A DNA stretch of 64,000 nucleotides from Scilla litardierei (taxonomy: Eukaryota; Streptophyta; Magnoliopsida; Asparagales; Asparagaceae). Below the pieces are notes generated by a model, which saw nothing but the letters and a program-made list of their open reading frames with translations, was not told where the DNA came from and did not search any database. Both the position numbers and the translations under genes were made by a program. The DNA lies in contig CM061139.1 of the NCBI GenBank assembly GCA_030789695.1, positions 200,295,641 to 200,359,640 on the forward strand. The letters run 5' to 3'. This document shows, in pieces, positions 1 through 11,900 of the stretch (position 1 is the stretch's first letter; the number at the start of each line of letters is the position of its first letter).

Positions 1-173
1 GATCCAGGTGGACGTCCTCGAGAGAAGCTGTGAGAGCATTTCTAGAGGTCGTTGGTATTCGTGACACCAGGATGTTGGCAGAGCCACAGAAAGAGCTGAT
101 GTAGCAACTGCCGGCTCCAATTCACATTTTGGATCCGCTTTTTGATTTGGTGAACCCAAATCTAGTAGTGTAG
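1..173 (+). pseudogene. C-terminal end of a Gag-like protein of element E0 (partial, broken)
   Basis: Translated from about 70 onward in the frame that ends at the TAG of 171-173, this segment reads as the C-terminal tail of the same Gag-like protein seen at 44540-45784. Shared elements are a LAEP..KE stretch, a QLPAP stretch, a LDP.F stretch and a terminal N.VV. An in-frame TAG near 112 interrupts it, so it is not a working gene. The start lies outside the window. The last residues and stop occur again at 394-428 because of the tandem duplication. Function beyond 'Gag-like' cannot be stated, since the C-terminal half of this protein has no recognisable enzymatic domain. Confidence 0.5.
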
Positions 174-630
174 ATAAATTTTATATGCTTTCTAGATGAA
201 TTGAATAAACTCACCTCCTCTCGACAGCGAGGGGAGTGTATTAGGATTAATTATTTTTCTTTGAATATCTCACCTCCTTGCGGCACACCCGCATTTTATA
301 AACCAAAACCCAATATGAGCTTCATGGCCCGTTCTTTGCCATTATTCCATATGATTATGCCTCCCACACTCTCACATGGCCCGTTCTTTGCCATTTTTGA
401 TTTGGTGAACCCAAATCTAGTAGTGTAGATAAATTTTATATGCTTTCTAGATGAATTGAATAAACTCACCTCCTCTCGACAGCGAGGGGAGTGTATTAGG
501 ATTAATTATTTTTCTTTGAATATCTCACCTCCTTGCGGCACACCCGCATTTTATAAACCAAAACCCAATATGAGCTTCATGGCCCGTTCTTTGCCATTAT
601 TCCATATGATTATGCCTCCCACACTCTCAC
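139..630 (+). repeat. 255-bp tandem duplication, two copies
   Basis: The segment 139-393 is repeated almost perfectly at 394-630, with a shift of exactly 255 bases. The unit starts in the last codons of the Gag-like gene and covers the start of the 3' untranslated part. Inside each unit the 20-base word starting ATGGCCCGTTC occurs near the end; it is present at about 325 and again at 375, so the duplication may have arisen by slippage or unequal exchange between these short repeats. The small ORFs at 201-428 and 456-707 lie in these copies and are not genes. Confidence 0.9.
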
Positions 631-1877
631 ACACCCCACACATAGACCCTCATTTTTATTTCTTCATTTTGTTGAGGGTATACTTCCATGATAGCTTGGA
701 GGAGTAACCATTAAGTGCACCATTCACACCCCCATGTTTTACAATCCTTTTAAGCATTGAGGACAATACTTAATTCTAGCTTGGGAGAGGGTGCATTGCA
801 TGCTTGGTTTGCATATTTATGTTTAGAATTCCATTGCACCAAGTTTCATATGCATGTGATTATTTCAGTGAATTTTTTTCAGATTTTCTTATCCTCTCAA
901 TCAATTTCCTATTTTCCATCGCAATATATGCTTAAGGATGTTTCCAAAGCTAGATCTCATTTTGATATGCTTGTTATTGCATATGCTCATAATCTTTAAA
1001 ATAAAACTACTCGAAATAGACATATGTTATATTTTATCTTGGGAACCCATACCATGCATATATCTTGGTGGTTTCAGTTGAGTATAATGACTAGTGGATT
1101 CATAAGACTTGGATTAGCGGCATACTTATCTAGTATAGAGGAGTGTCGTTATCTAGCTCATTCATGTTTCAAAAAAAGAGAAGAAAGGAAAGGAAAAGAA
1201 AAAATGTGTGCAAAGAAAAAATAAATAAATAATGCACCATTCTCCTGGCGACACCAAGTAGCCAAATCCCCATGACTTGGGAATCATCGGGGCCTCACGC
1301 AGAAAGGTTTAGCTTGGGGGAGTGCATGAGAACAAGAATTTTAGTTAATTTGAGCTAGTAGGTCCGGGGGTCCTTTTTGGCCCGGTGCCCTAAGGTCGTC
1401 TGGCCTGGCAGTCAACACAACGCTCTTTACACGAATCAACTAAGAATCCAAAAAATTTGATGAAAATAAAGACATCAATGAAGCTAGCAACTTCACGAAT
1501 CTCGGAATGATAGCGTGCCGTGAATGCCACTTCTTTGATGGATTCACGACCCATTATATGATACTTGCTCCTCCTCGACCCATCGCATGATTTCCGTCTC
1601 CATTTTTATAGTTTATGCGGGATAGAGGAATTATTCTAGGGATTTGAGCATGAGCACGATTTTGTATATTGCATGATGATTTGTGGTGGAAATAACCCTT
1701 TAAGCTATATCTTGATAGATAGATAGGAATTGGCGTGCTTATAAATCCACACTCTGAAATTTCTCATTTTCCATGCATATATACTCGTCGCTATGGAATT
1801 CTTGATATAATTTGTTGAATGCATGTATTCCCCACTCTTTTCTCTTTTTTTGTCTTCCTCGAGAACGAGGAGGAGTT
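631..1877 (+). other. 3' untranslated region of element E0
   Basis: There is no credible gene here. The segment holds two AGCTTGGG..G motifs (about 778 and 1310) that resemble the element's own polypurine tract. The first follows a GAGGACAAT motif, a pairing also found in the related minus-strand element (44075-44115). An A-rich run lies at 1168-1230. The short ORFs at 757-999 and 1024-1224 have low-complexity composition and no recognisable domain. Confidence 0.5.
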
Positions 1878-1893
1878 TAGCTTAGAGGGATTT
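1878..1893 (+). promoter_or_regulatory. Polypurine tract of E0
   Basis: The sequence AGCTTAGAGGGATTT directly precedes the LTR start TGATGAG. The block CTTCCTCGAG..GAGG..AGCTT..GGGATTTTGAT aligns with the corresponding 42564-42600 block of the related minus-strand element, which fixes both the polypurine tract and the LTR boundary by comparison. Confidence 0.6.
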
Positions 1894-2159
1894 TGATGAG
1901 TGGCCTATACATATATTTCACATTCATCTTACACACATTTCGCCTCATTTTACTCGCCGTTTCATTCTATTTCATCCACTTTTGTTTTCTTTTTACTTTT
2001 TTTTGTTCCAATTTGTACGTTTCAGAAGAGAGGAAGCTAACTCAGGATATTGGAGCGCTAAAAAGACAAAAAAGAGCTTAATGGAATCAATGAATGAGAA
2101 GGAGAAGCAAGGCAAAGCAACAGAATCAAAATAGTGCTGATTTGGAGCATTTCGTGCTC

Positions 2160-2970
2160 CACACGGCCGTATGGATCATTTTACGCGGCCGTGTGGGAGA
2201 GGAGCTAGAAAGGTATTCAACACGACTGCGTCGCAAAATACACACACCGCGTCGTGTAAAGGCAAGTGAGGAGAGCTTTATTTTCAATTCCACATGGCCG
2301 TATCGCTCAATCGTCGCGGCTGTGCAACTCTCTGTTTATTTGGCCCAAAATTCACCCTTCTGCATGAACATGCAGCCGCTTGAACCAATTCGAAACGACC
2401 GCATCCAACCACTTTCTAAGGCCAAAAATTCTCTCCTTTACACGACCATTTGAACCAAAGCAACGCGACCACGTCAATCTCAATGCGGCCACGTAGAAGA
2501 GCTCATCCCAAGCTAAGGAGAAGAGGAGCCACGCGGTCGCGTGGCTCCCCACGCGACCGCGTGGAGAAGATGCCACGAGAAGCGCACAAGCCTTGCAAAG
2601 ACTGAAGATCATCTCACAACCCAGAGGTTATCTTGGCTTCTCTTTATTTTTCCTTCGAAGAGCGTCTCGTCCTGATTTCGTCGCATATTTATTTGTATTT
2701 TTCCGAGATCGGATTGATTTTATACATTTTCTGGAAGACGATGTTGCGCTGCATGAAAACGACGCGGCCAAACGATACGGCCGTGCCAAAACGACGCGGC
2801 CGCGTTGAATTAAAAGGCTGAAAATTCGAAAATTGTTGTTTTGGAGCTTTAAAGGACGCGGCCGTTTGGTACTTGACATTGCCGCGTGGAATTGATGTTT
2901 TTGAGGGGTTTTGAGCTGTTTTCTTGGGCCAATTCGATGCGGCCGCTTGGATTTTCCATGCGGCCGTTTC
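2160..2970. repeat. Array of palindromic ACGCGGCCGCGT-type words in the E0 LTR
   Basis: About 18 degenerate copies of a GC-rich palindrome with core GCGGCCGC or CGCGACCGCG lie scattered through otherwise AT-rich LTR sequence, for example near 2160, 2183, 2530, 2550, 2775, 2797, 2860, 2938 and 2959. Spacing is irregular. The array ends about 40 bases before the TATTTAAGG box at 3011. Each word reads nearly the same on both strands, as expected for binding sites of a dimeric protein; that role is inference. Confidence 0.85.
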
Positions 2971-3010
2971 GGGTGGAATTTTTTATGAACCATTAGGATT
3001 TTTTAATGTA

Positions 3011-3019
3011 TTTAAGGTT
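3011..3019 (+). promoter_or_regulatory. TATA-like core promoter box of the E0 LTR
   Basis: TATTTAAGG lies immediately downstream of the palindromic word array. The same TATTTAAGG box, similarly placed, occurs in the two related LTRs on the minus strand (41604-41612 and 24430-24438). The transcription start itself is not visible. Confidence 0.5.
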
Positions 3020-3501
3020 TGGGGGCGCCGTTTTGATGAGGATCGACCATTAGACTCGTTTTGTCACCATTTTCATGTTTTCTCTTAGTTTTTAGTAGTA
3101 GGATTAGTTTAGATTAGTTTTTGGATGCTTTCTCATGGATTGTATATGAGATTTAACAACTCTTGTAGATGATTCAATGATATAAATTTCTAATGCTACT
3201 CTTTATTGTGTTTTTGTTATTATTGCTATTGTTTGCTGTTATTCCTATTGTTTTCTTCATCTTTGTTCATCTTATGTTTGCTTGATTGTTCATATTTGTG
3301 ATCATATTCGTTTTATATGCTTCCATATTGTAATTCTTCGTTAAAACCCCTCGTAAATCCACATCCCATTCAATCAATTAGCGTAGGTAGTGATAACCCT
3401 ATATTGAGCTAATACTCAATTAATCATCCTCCCAACGGACAACCCGTAAAGCGCGATGCCAATGCAGTGTGCTTGCAGTTTATAAATTTAAAACGATAAC
3501 A

Positions 3502-4027
3502 AATGCCTTTCCAGAATTTGCAAATCGTGCATGGCCGTGCAGATGACTGCACGGTCGTGTCGTCTCCTTCAAAGTCTTCTCCAGCTTTTGCAAGTCTGGC
3601 ACGGCCTTGCAAATGACTGCACGGCCGTGTCAGCTCCTTCAGCAGTTTTTCTTTAAGTTCCGCAAATGTTGCACGGCCATACAGATGGTTACATGGCCGT
3701 GTGCTGCACGGCTGTGTTGCTGGAGCTCCATTTTTTCTTGAGATTTGACATGCTGGCATGGTCGTGCATGTTAACGCAGGGTCGTGCTGTCCAGTTCTTG
3801 GCAAATATCTTCTCAATCCTTTTGATGTCCAAACTCCGCCGCTTCTTCTCACTTGCTTTTCCCATCATCTCCATTCATCGTTTTGCGTGCTTTTTCCTGA
3901 AAAATATAAAACACTCCCTAAAAGTGAAATGTACAAAAACAAACAAAAAATGCATGCAGAATGAGTATGAAACATGAAAAGTCTATCGGCGAAACAATGT
4001 AAAACTATACAAAATATACACTTAACA
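3502..4027 (-). mobile_element. LTR fragment of another Tat/Athila-like family, minus strand, probably the site E0 inserted into
   Basis: This fragment carries about nine GCACGGCCGTGC-type palindromic words (3533-3780). They are followed by a TCCTGAAAAATATAAAAC segment (about 3895-3913) resembling TCCTGAAATACGACAAAAAC in the LTR at 40469-42563. Orientation is minus by that comparison. The part that should hold the core promoter is missing at 3502, where E0 ends, so E0 probably inserted into this LTR. The right edge is a guess at an ACACTTAACA end. Confidence 0.45.
3533..3780. repeat. Array of palindromic GCACGGCCGTGC-type words
   Basis: Copies such as GCATGGCCGTGCAG, GCACGGTCGTGTC, GCACGGCCGTGTCAG and ACATGGCCGTGTG recur about every 25-70 bases. 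The word differs from the one in the neighbouring E0 LTR, so this is a separate family. Confidence 0.8.
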
Positions 4028-6792
4028 GAAATTCTAGCAAATATATAGCTGTGAAATCTGCATCTTGTCTAGTATCCATAAATATGTGTCATGTATGTGA
4101 GTACATTGGCAAGCTTCATATCTATCTGATGAGTACATTGTATTAAACTACAAATTAGAGTTGGTTTTTCCTGCAATCCAGATTACAGGTTTTTGAAACT
4201 TTGTATCACATGTATCTGGAGAAAGACATTGCATATCAATATGCAGTTGTTAAATCTGTGCAAATACATTGCCTGTCAATATACATTTCATACAGGCATC
4301 ATACATTTCATATAAGTATCATATATCATCTTCCTTAAGAATTTAGGAATGCTTGAGGTAAGTTTGTATCCTAAAAGTTGGCTCCTATATATTGCTTGCC
4401 TCATAACTTTTTTGTGTTGCATTAATTTTTTTGTTATAAATGCAAACATGCAATTTTTTGAAGTTGATATCTTGAATTTTTGGATATGCATGTTTGGCTC
4501 ATGTAAAACCTGCATATTTTCAAGTTGGTATCCTAAATTATTTGATATGCATGTTTTGCTCATGTATATCTTGCATTTTTTCTTGGGGAGTTACTTTCCG
4601 AACATACCAAATTGCTTAGTACACATACCACTTAACAAATAACTCAGTGCACATACCATTCATTTTTGAAAAACCAACGTAATAATGTGATACATTGATC
4701 TTTTTTGGTCTTTTTTGGTTAGTTTAATTTTTTTTCATGTTTATGTGATACATGATTACTGATAATTGAGTATAATGTGGCGATGATGATTTGCCCTGAT
4801 TACCAGTTATTTGGTATTTGCTGTATAATGTTGTTGCTGCTATTGTAAATAATATTATTCTTTGTATTCATATTCTTATTTACACGTTCTACGTGATGGC
4901 AAGGCAACTTGAAAGTAAGCAACTCGTTGTTGTCAACCGTAGTAGTCATGAAGTAGGATTCAAATTTGGGGGTATATTCAAATTTTTTGGGAATTAGGCA
5001 GCACCTTACCACATCATTGTATTGATGTGAATGAGGAAAGGGAAAGTCTGAGCCTTCTTGTAGATAACTAGTAATTTGGACAGTTTTGTTGGAATTGCAA
5101 TTGAAATCTTAATCTGGATGTTGTTAATATGATTACATGGATTTGGTATGCTCCATTTTTGGATTATGGTGTTAATATGATTATACACTAGATTCTCAAG
5201 TTAATAAGTATGTTGGTATCATACATATTCTCTAGAGATATATACATAATACATCTGCGCAATACAAATACTTCAGTTTTACTTCAGTTATCATTTTCTG
5301 GAGCTTATGGTGCATATGCATATACTTCAGGTATCATTTTTTTGGAGCTTGTTATGCTGAACGATATTATGATATGGCCAGTTGTAATATCAGCTTCATG
5401 ATATTTCGTAACTAGCTTCATTTTGGTTCTGTAGCTTGTTAAGCTGAATGCTAATATGATATATGCATGGGACATCTTTTGGTCTGGTGCTTGTTCTCTG
5501 GAGATAAATGCATAATAGATATACTTTAGGTATCAATGTTTGGAGCTTGTAGCAGGTATCATTTTCTAGAGTATATAATCCTTATTGTTAACATGTCGTG
5601 GGGTATCATACATGTACCACAAAGGCTTTCAATGTCTTGTGGAGCTAAATTGAAGAAGCTAAGGGGGTATGACTATTTGTATTATACTGCATGTGCCAAT
5701 CTCAATCCCATAATGAAGCTTTTTACATGAATATTAGGTTAACATTATGAATGATACATGTATAATCATACCAACAGAATACCAAATTGAAGATGTTTAC
5801 ATAATATTATGAAGCTGTTTACAGAATACCAATATGTATGAAACACGTATAAGGATATTAACATAAGCAGCAGCAGCAATATGCATGGCACTGTTTACAG
5901 AATTGATTTGGAAATAATTGAAGAAGCCAAGGGGGTTTGACTCTTTGGATTACACTGCAAAAATGAACCAATTTCCAGGATACAAACTTCTGGGATACAA
6001 TACCATACACTTTGGAAGCTTAATCTATTTTGGAGCTTGTTTTCTGGAGGTTGATTTTGTTCTGGAGCTTGTTATCTGGAGTCTTATTATATTATAATAC
6101 ACTTTGATTTTGTTCTGGAACTTATTCTCTGGATATATATGCATAATACGTATTCCAAATACATGTCACATACTTAGAAATGAATTTTGGATAGTTCGTT
6201 ATGGTGCATACAGGTAATGACACTTGGTTGCTTGGTTATGCTTTTGGATACTTGGTTATGATGCATACAGGGATTTTGGGTACTTGGTACTTGGATACAT
6301 GTCCCATACTTGCAGAAATTTTAACATCACTCAGTGATAGATTGAGCTGGAGCTTGTCAATGTATCAAGTGCTAGAGCATGTGGTGCATACATGTATCAC
6401 ATGTATCATACAGTCAATGTCTCATACATGTATATTATGTCATGGGGCATCATACAGGTATCACAAAGGCTTTCAATGTCTCATATGTCAATGTATCATA
6501 TGTATGATATAGTCTTATTATCAAGCTCATCAATTTTCATTGTATAATGTTTAGTAATGAAGATAGAAGATGAGATCCATTTTTGTGGATCTACATATTT
6601 CGGGCAATGTAGGATTTGTCAAGATCTGGGATAGAAGCCATGTGGACTAATAGCCTTGTGGAGCTACATATCTTGTAGAGTCTTGTGGGTCTACATAGAA
6701 GATGTGAATCATGTTCTTTGAATCAAGTTCTAGGATTCAAGTTGCATAGTTGTTGGAATAAAGATCATAGTTCTGACAATCAGAATTGTCAA
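4028..6792. other. AT-rich gene-free region with degenerate repeats
   Basis: No coding region is supported here; the ORFs are short and mutually overlapping. Recurring phrases such as TGGAGCTTGTT, GGTATCATTTTCT and CATACATGTATCA appear many times. One longer block ending in CACAAAGGCTTTCAATGTC occurs near 5605-5635 and again near 6450-6480. It may be an old unclassified repeat; I could not find termini or target duplications. Confidence 0.5.
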
Positions 6793-6825
6793 TGTGTGTG
6801 TGTGTATGTGTGTGTGTGTGTGTGT
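6793..6825. repeat. (TG)n microsatellite
   Basis: An imperfect TG dinucleotide run with one interrupting TATG lies just upstream of the solo LTR. A second, shorter TG run lies at 7641-7655, on the other side of that insertion. Confidence 0.95.
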
Positions 6826-6892
6826 CATATTCCTGTGAATCAAGTTGGGGATTCATTTTATATTTATATGTCAAAATTTTGTGAGTATGAAT

Positions 6893-7616
6893 TGTTGCAC
6901 CATTGGGCCGGCTCTCGAGGGATTCGTTCAATGGGTGATCAACGCCCACAAAGCCCACGAAAGAAGCCCGAAGCAGACTCAGTCAAAGCCCACGTGCCAT
7001 TCGCCCGTTGCACTTCCACCCATCGAACGTGGAATTGAAGGAAGCTCATAAATAGCGGGGACGTGGGCGACGGTTACCCCTATTGGGGGGAGAAGATCGT
7101 GGCGTCATAATTGGTGACCGTTATCCTTCCAACGTCACTAAAGAGACCTCGGAGGTATATAAATACACTGGAGATGAACAGAACAGGGAGGTACGAAACT
7201 CGACACTCTGACATTCTATACTCCACTTAATATTTCTCCTCCAAATAACTTGTGACGCTTGACTTGGGACGAGCCTTCATGGGTCGATCTCGACAGCTTC
7301 AAGCTCTCTCCCTCTTAAGTTCCCATTCTAACTTAAGCATCGGATGTGATTTGGGTCGGAACCCAGATCCGACCCTCCTGACGTTCCTTTGTGATACAGG
7401 AAGCTCGTGGATTGATTCAACATGAGGGTCGTATCTCAGTGGTCGTAGAAGACTTGATCTGCCGTGTGGGTCGAGCGACCATTATATTCCAATTTCATCT
7501 ACCAACGACCTCGGTTCTACTAATCAGGGTCCCACGCAACTAGCTGACGAGGCTCCACCTCGACAGAAGAGTCCACGTCAGCCTCGATACAGTTAACGAC
7601 ATTTTTGGCCTCAACA
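6893..7616 (-). mobile_element. Solo LTR (gypsy family shared with the palindromic element), TSD TGAAT
   Basis: A 724-bp segment runs from TGTTGCACC to CCTCAACA and is flanked on both sides by TGAAT (6888-6892 and 7617-7621). It is clearly related along its length to the inverted LTRs at 19597-20307 and 21862-22594; shared blocks include ATTGGGCC, AGGCCCAC-like and GGGTCGGAACCC segments. No internal sequence remains, so it is a solo LTR left by recombination between two LTRs. Sense is taken as minus because in the related element the primer-site-like sequence follows the other end. Confidence 0.85.
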
Positions 7617-8926
7617 TGAATGTATCAAACTTTATGTCAATGTGTGTGTGTGTGTATTTGTGTTTGTATCAAAATTTTGGGAATATGAATGTATCAAAAT
7701 TTCATTTTGGGAATATGAAATTTGTATCCATGTATCAAAATGATTGTTATATTTCACTTTGGAGCATATGCCTTTGTCCTTAACGTAAGTCATGTTCAAC
7801 ACAAGAAACATAATATATATTTGTTCTTACTAATACACACATCCTTTTACATCTTACTTCATCATCAATGAATAACAAATTACAGTGATCAACAAAGAGA
7901 ATATACAATCAAAACAAAACCACATCATTAGTGACATTTCAATCACTATCCTACGGCTTGATTGCCCAAATATTGTTGATACAATGTTTCTCATATAATT
8001 GCTATTGTCAGTTTCTCTTCTGCTCATTTAATCGGCACTTAAAAAAAATTGTTTCCTCCTGGAACTCTCCATAATTTTGTTCACGTTCTCGAACCCTCTT
8101 CTTTAACTTTGTTATTTCTTATAGCAACCCTCTTGCATATATATTCCCGTCCACACAAACACAGTTCAAGAAATTGCTAAAATAAAAAAAATTGGGAGAT
8201 TGTCTCGTTTGTGGTCAGAGAGGAAAGAGGACAGGTACTCCGATAAAAAAAATTGTTTATAAATTTATAATTAAATACGTTCTTATGAAATTCATGACAC
8301 GTAACGTCTGAATAATTTGTACGAGGAAAAACCTGTATTTATTTTCCTAATATAATACTTATTTTGCTAAGATCTCACTTGCCCAACTGCAAGCATTAAT
8401 AATTGATATTATCATATCACGTCGTCCACTATCCTTTTGAAAGGGACAGTCAAGTTTCCTTCTTTAAAAAAGCCTCTCTCTTCTCTCAATTTTTTGGGGA
8501 TTTAAAGAATTAGGTGTGAGGCTGGAATAATTAATTTAGCTCGACGGAATCCCTAGCCGCAAGCACAAGACACCGGTTGGCGGTTGGCCGGAAGCCGGTC
8601 GTTGTTAGCCTTAAACGCCGCGAATCCTTCTATGATCAAAAGTCTCTGATGTTGTGTTTGTTTCTCTGTTTTGCACAAATACGTTTCCTTCGATCATTGG
8701 GCCAATTTGTCATCTGAGTCCAAAAAAGAAGCTAAAACAATATACAAGACGCTTTGGCGCCGTTCATTATCTGAACACTTGGCTTGCGTGGAGAGACTGC
8801 AATCCGAGCAAGATCAATTGCTCGTTTGCTCCCCAACTAGTTTTAAAAGAATAAATGAGCCGCTTGGAACCCCCCAAACCAAAAAAACAAATTAAGTAGA
8901 AAAATAAAAAGTAATTTTATAATTAA
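7617..8926. other. Gene-free region and 5' flank of the receptor kinase gene
   Basis: I see no coding gene. The part next to 7617 continues the sequence interrupted by the solo LTR. The last several hundred bases (about 8340-8926) are AT-rich and should contain the promoter and 5' untranslated region of the kinase gene, but I cannot place a transcription start. The ORFs at 8654-8895 have no recognisable domain. Confidence 0.5.
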
Positions 8927-11900
8927 ATGGAGCGAAGCCATGTAACACTCCTGCAGTTGGTCTTGTTCATGCTCGTCTCCTCCGCGGCCGCGGCAGCCAC
9001 CGCCAGAGACACCATATCTCCGACCAACCCCCTCGCCGACAACGAGACCTTGGTCTGCGCGGGCGCCAAAGCCTACGCATTGGGCTTCTTCACTCCGTCC
9101 GGCACCGACAACAGCTACATCGGGCTATGGTACAATCAAATCTCCGAGCCCGACGGCCACACAATCCTCTGGGTCGCCAACCGCCAGAACCCCGTCGTGG
9201 GCGGCTCCTCCGGTGCCCTCCTATCCGTCACACTCGACGGCCGTCTCACCATCACCAGCAGCAACAAGACGGTCGTCTGGACGAGCCCAAACTCGACGGT
9301 TAAAATAACCAGCGCCGTAGCCCAGTTGCTCGAAAACGGCAACCTCGTCGTCAAGCAAGACGGCGACGATAGCGGCACCAACTACGGCTGGCAGGGCTTC
9401 AACTATTTGACCGATACGTTGATCCCCGACATGAGAATCGGCCTGGACCGGACGAGGGGCTTCAACCGCACCCTGGTAGCGTGGACCTCGGCGACCGACC
9501 CCTCGCCGGGGCCTTACTACTTTTTCATGGACGTAAAAGGTGACCCTGAGCTCTCTCTCTATCAAGGATCTAATCCAATTTTCCGTACCGGGGGATGGAA
9601 CGGCGAGAAATTCAGCGGCCTACCGGAAATGAACACCTTTGCAGGCATAAGCAGTGTAGTCGTCGACAACGACGAGGAGGTCACTTACCGCTACAACATC
9701 AAGCTGGAGTCGCGGCTGCTCGTGAACTACACTGGCGTAGTTCAGCGGGCGGCGTGGCTGCGGGACACCAACCAGTGGAACTATTTCTGGACCGCGCCCA
9801 AAGACTCTTGCGATGAGTTCGGATACTGCGGCCCGTTCGGGCTCTGCGACTCGAACACGTCGCCGATGTGCAGATGCTTGACGAATGGGTTCTCGCCAAA
9901 GGATCCCTCGAGTTGGATTATGAGAGGCGGGAGCAATGCGTGCTTGAGAAAGCATGAGTTGGTTTGTAGTAGCCACGGGAGTAGCGATGGGTTTAACATT
10001 GTGGGTAATGTGAAGCTGCCGCAGTGCGAGAACTGCACGGTCGATATGAGCCTGGACCTCCCTCAGTGCGAGCATTTGTGCAGGCATGATTGTTCGTGTA
10101 TCGCGTATGCGAGCGCCAATGTGAGCGATGGGGGAAAAGGGTGCGTGATTTGGGTCGGCGACCGGCTCTCTGATATCCGGAATTTTGTCGTCGGGGGACA
10201 GGATCTGTATGTGCGAGTGGCCGCCATGGATGTAGGTATGTGTTTCTACCCCGAATTTTCCATTAGATTTCAAGTTTCATGCATCGATATTTAGCATAAG
10301 CTTATGTTTTCCAAATTCGTCCAGATTTTTAGCCATATCATGTTCTTCAGTCAGGATAGCTATTAGCCTGAACATCATATAAAACAATTAGAGTATACCA
10401 CTCACTAAGACACATAAAACAATTAGAGTTTTAGAGCCAAACTCTAACAGTTTTGATGTTGCAGTGGCGACGCCTGGCCAATCTAAGGGTGGCAGCGATG
10501 CAACGGTTGCGATCATGGTTAGCCTTGTTGGAGGGCTGATACTGATTTGTGTTGGATGTTTCCTGTGGAGACGGAAGAAGAAGAGAAAGGGTGAGATAAC
10601 ATCGTCTGATGGCTCATGATAGTTTTGGATATATGTTTGTGCTAAAACACAGATCTGATTTGATTTTGGTTATGTTCAGCGATATTAGGAACACTCGTGT
10701 CCTTCCATGAACACCCGAAGCATGAGACGAGAGGGGCTGATCACGATCTGGATCTACCTTTGTTTGATTTTGACTCGATTGCTGCCGCAACAGACCATTT
10801 CTCGTCTGGCAATAAACTTGGACAGGGTGGATTTGGACCGGTCTATAAGGTGAACATCTTTTTAACACTTGGTAGGATGATGCATTGTGTCAATCCTGGT
10901 CATTTTCTGATTATTTTCAGAGAAGATTATAAATAACATATCATTAGTATTCAAGGTAGTATTCTCTATTCTCTATTACCCTTTGTGGATGTTCATATAT
11001 ATGATAGCAAAATTATTTGATCTTACAGCATGAATAATTCAATGAAGTTTTACCTGATATCAGTTATGAGTACGAGGACAAATGACATTAGGCAAAGTTG
11101 AATAGAATATTTGTTTTGATGGTAAGGATTTTGTGTTGACAGGGAAAACTTGGAGACGGACAAGAGATAGCAGTAAAGCGGCTTGCTAAGACTTCGCAAC
11201 AAGGCACGGATGAGTTCAAGAATGAGGTAAAGCTAATTGCCAAACTTCAGCATAGGAACCTTGTTCGGCTTCTTGGTTGCTGCATTCATGGGGAGGAACG
11301 GATATTGATATATGAGTACATGCCCAACAAAAGCTTAGATGCCTTCTTGTTTGGTACACTCTTTCTTCCTGTCACAATTAGAACGCTATATACATAGTTA
11401 TACCAATGAAGAAATTTAATTCCCACGTTTTGCATGCTTCCAGATATGGAAAAAAGTGAGCTACTGGACTGGAACACTCGATACCAAATTATTAGAGGGA
11501 TTACTCGTGGTCTTCTCTATCTTCACCATGACTCAAGATTCAGAATTATCCACAGAGATCTTAAAGCTGGCAATATCCTTCTTGATAAAGAAATGAACCC
11601 CAAAATTTCAGACTTTGGTATGGCCAGAATCTTTGGCGGAGATCAGACAGATTTTAACACAAGAAAAGTCGTCGGCACATAGTAAGTTAAATCCGGAAGC
11701 AGTATTTGAGTTTACGGTCTGTGCTTCAAACGCTTACTAAACTTGAATCTGGATGAACTGCATGCAGCGGATACATGTCGCCTGAATATGCAATGGAAGG
11801 TTTCTTCTCCATGAAGTCCGATGTATATAGCTTCGGCGTCTTGGTACTGGAAATTATAAGTGGAAGGAGGAATAGAGGAGCATATACCTTCTCTTCCCAC

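Larger units (their letters stand above)
1..3501 (+). mobile_element. Tat/Athila-like LTR retrotransposon, 3' part (element E0), 5' end outside window
   Basis: This is the 3' end of a Ty3/gypsy-type element on the + strand. It has the tail of a Gag-like gene (stop at 171-173), a long untranslated segment, a polypurine tract at about 1878-1893 and a 3' LTR from 1894. The order and several sequence blocks match the minus-strand element at 40469-64000: both Gag-like genes end in a similar NP..VV-stop, both are followed by a CTCTCGACAGCGAG block, and both carry a GAGGACAAT..AGCTTGGG-type motif (here 758-790) before the polypurine tract. No pol gene is seen. The 5' part lies left of the window. 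The right boundary (3501) is inferred from a TGATGAG..ATAACA pairing and is not certain. Family assignment is by architecture. Confidence 0.65.
1894..3501 (+). mobile_element. 3' LTR of element E0
   Basis: The LTR starts with TGATGAG right after the polypurine tract. It contains an array of GCGGCCGC-type words (2160-2970), a TATTTAAGG promoter-like box at 3011-3019 and an AT-rich downstream part. A GTGTGCTTGCAG motif at about 3466-3478 resembles the CGTGCGCTTGCGG motif near the U5 end of the LTR at 40469. I place the end at ATAACA (3501) for that reason. The left boundary is better supported than the right. Confidence 0.55.

Noticed and set aside
2094..2993. ORFs of 70-121 codons within the palindromic array of E0
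   Set aside because: They follow the array composition, overlap on both strands and lack domains.
3479..3488. A minus-strand TATA box for the GCACGGCCGTGC array
   Set aside because: This position belongs to the end of the E0 LTR by comparison with the related element, so the array has lost its promoter.
10237..10294. The first kinase-gene ORF continuing to a stop at 10294, suggesting a truncated protein
   Set aside because: A GTATGT donor at 10236 joins in frame to the transmembrane exon at 10465, and five further introns also join in frame.
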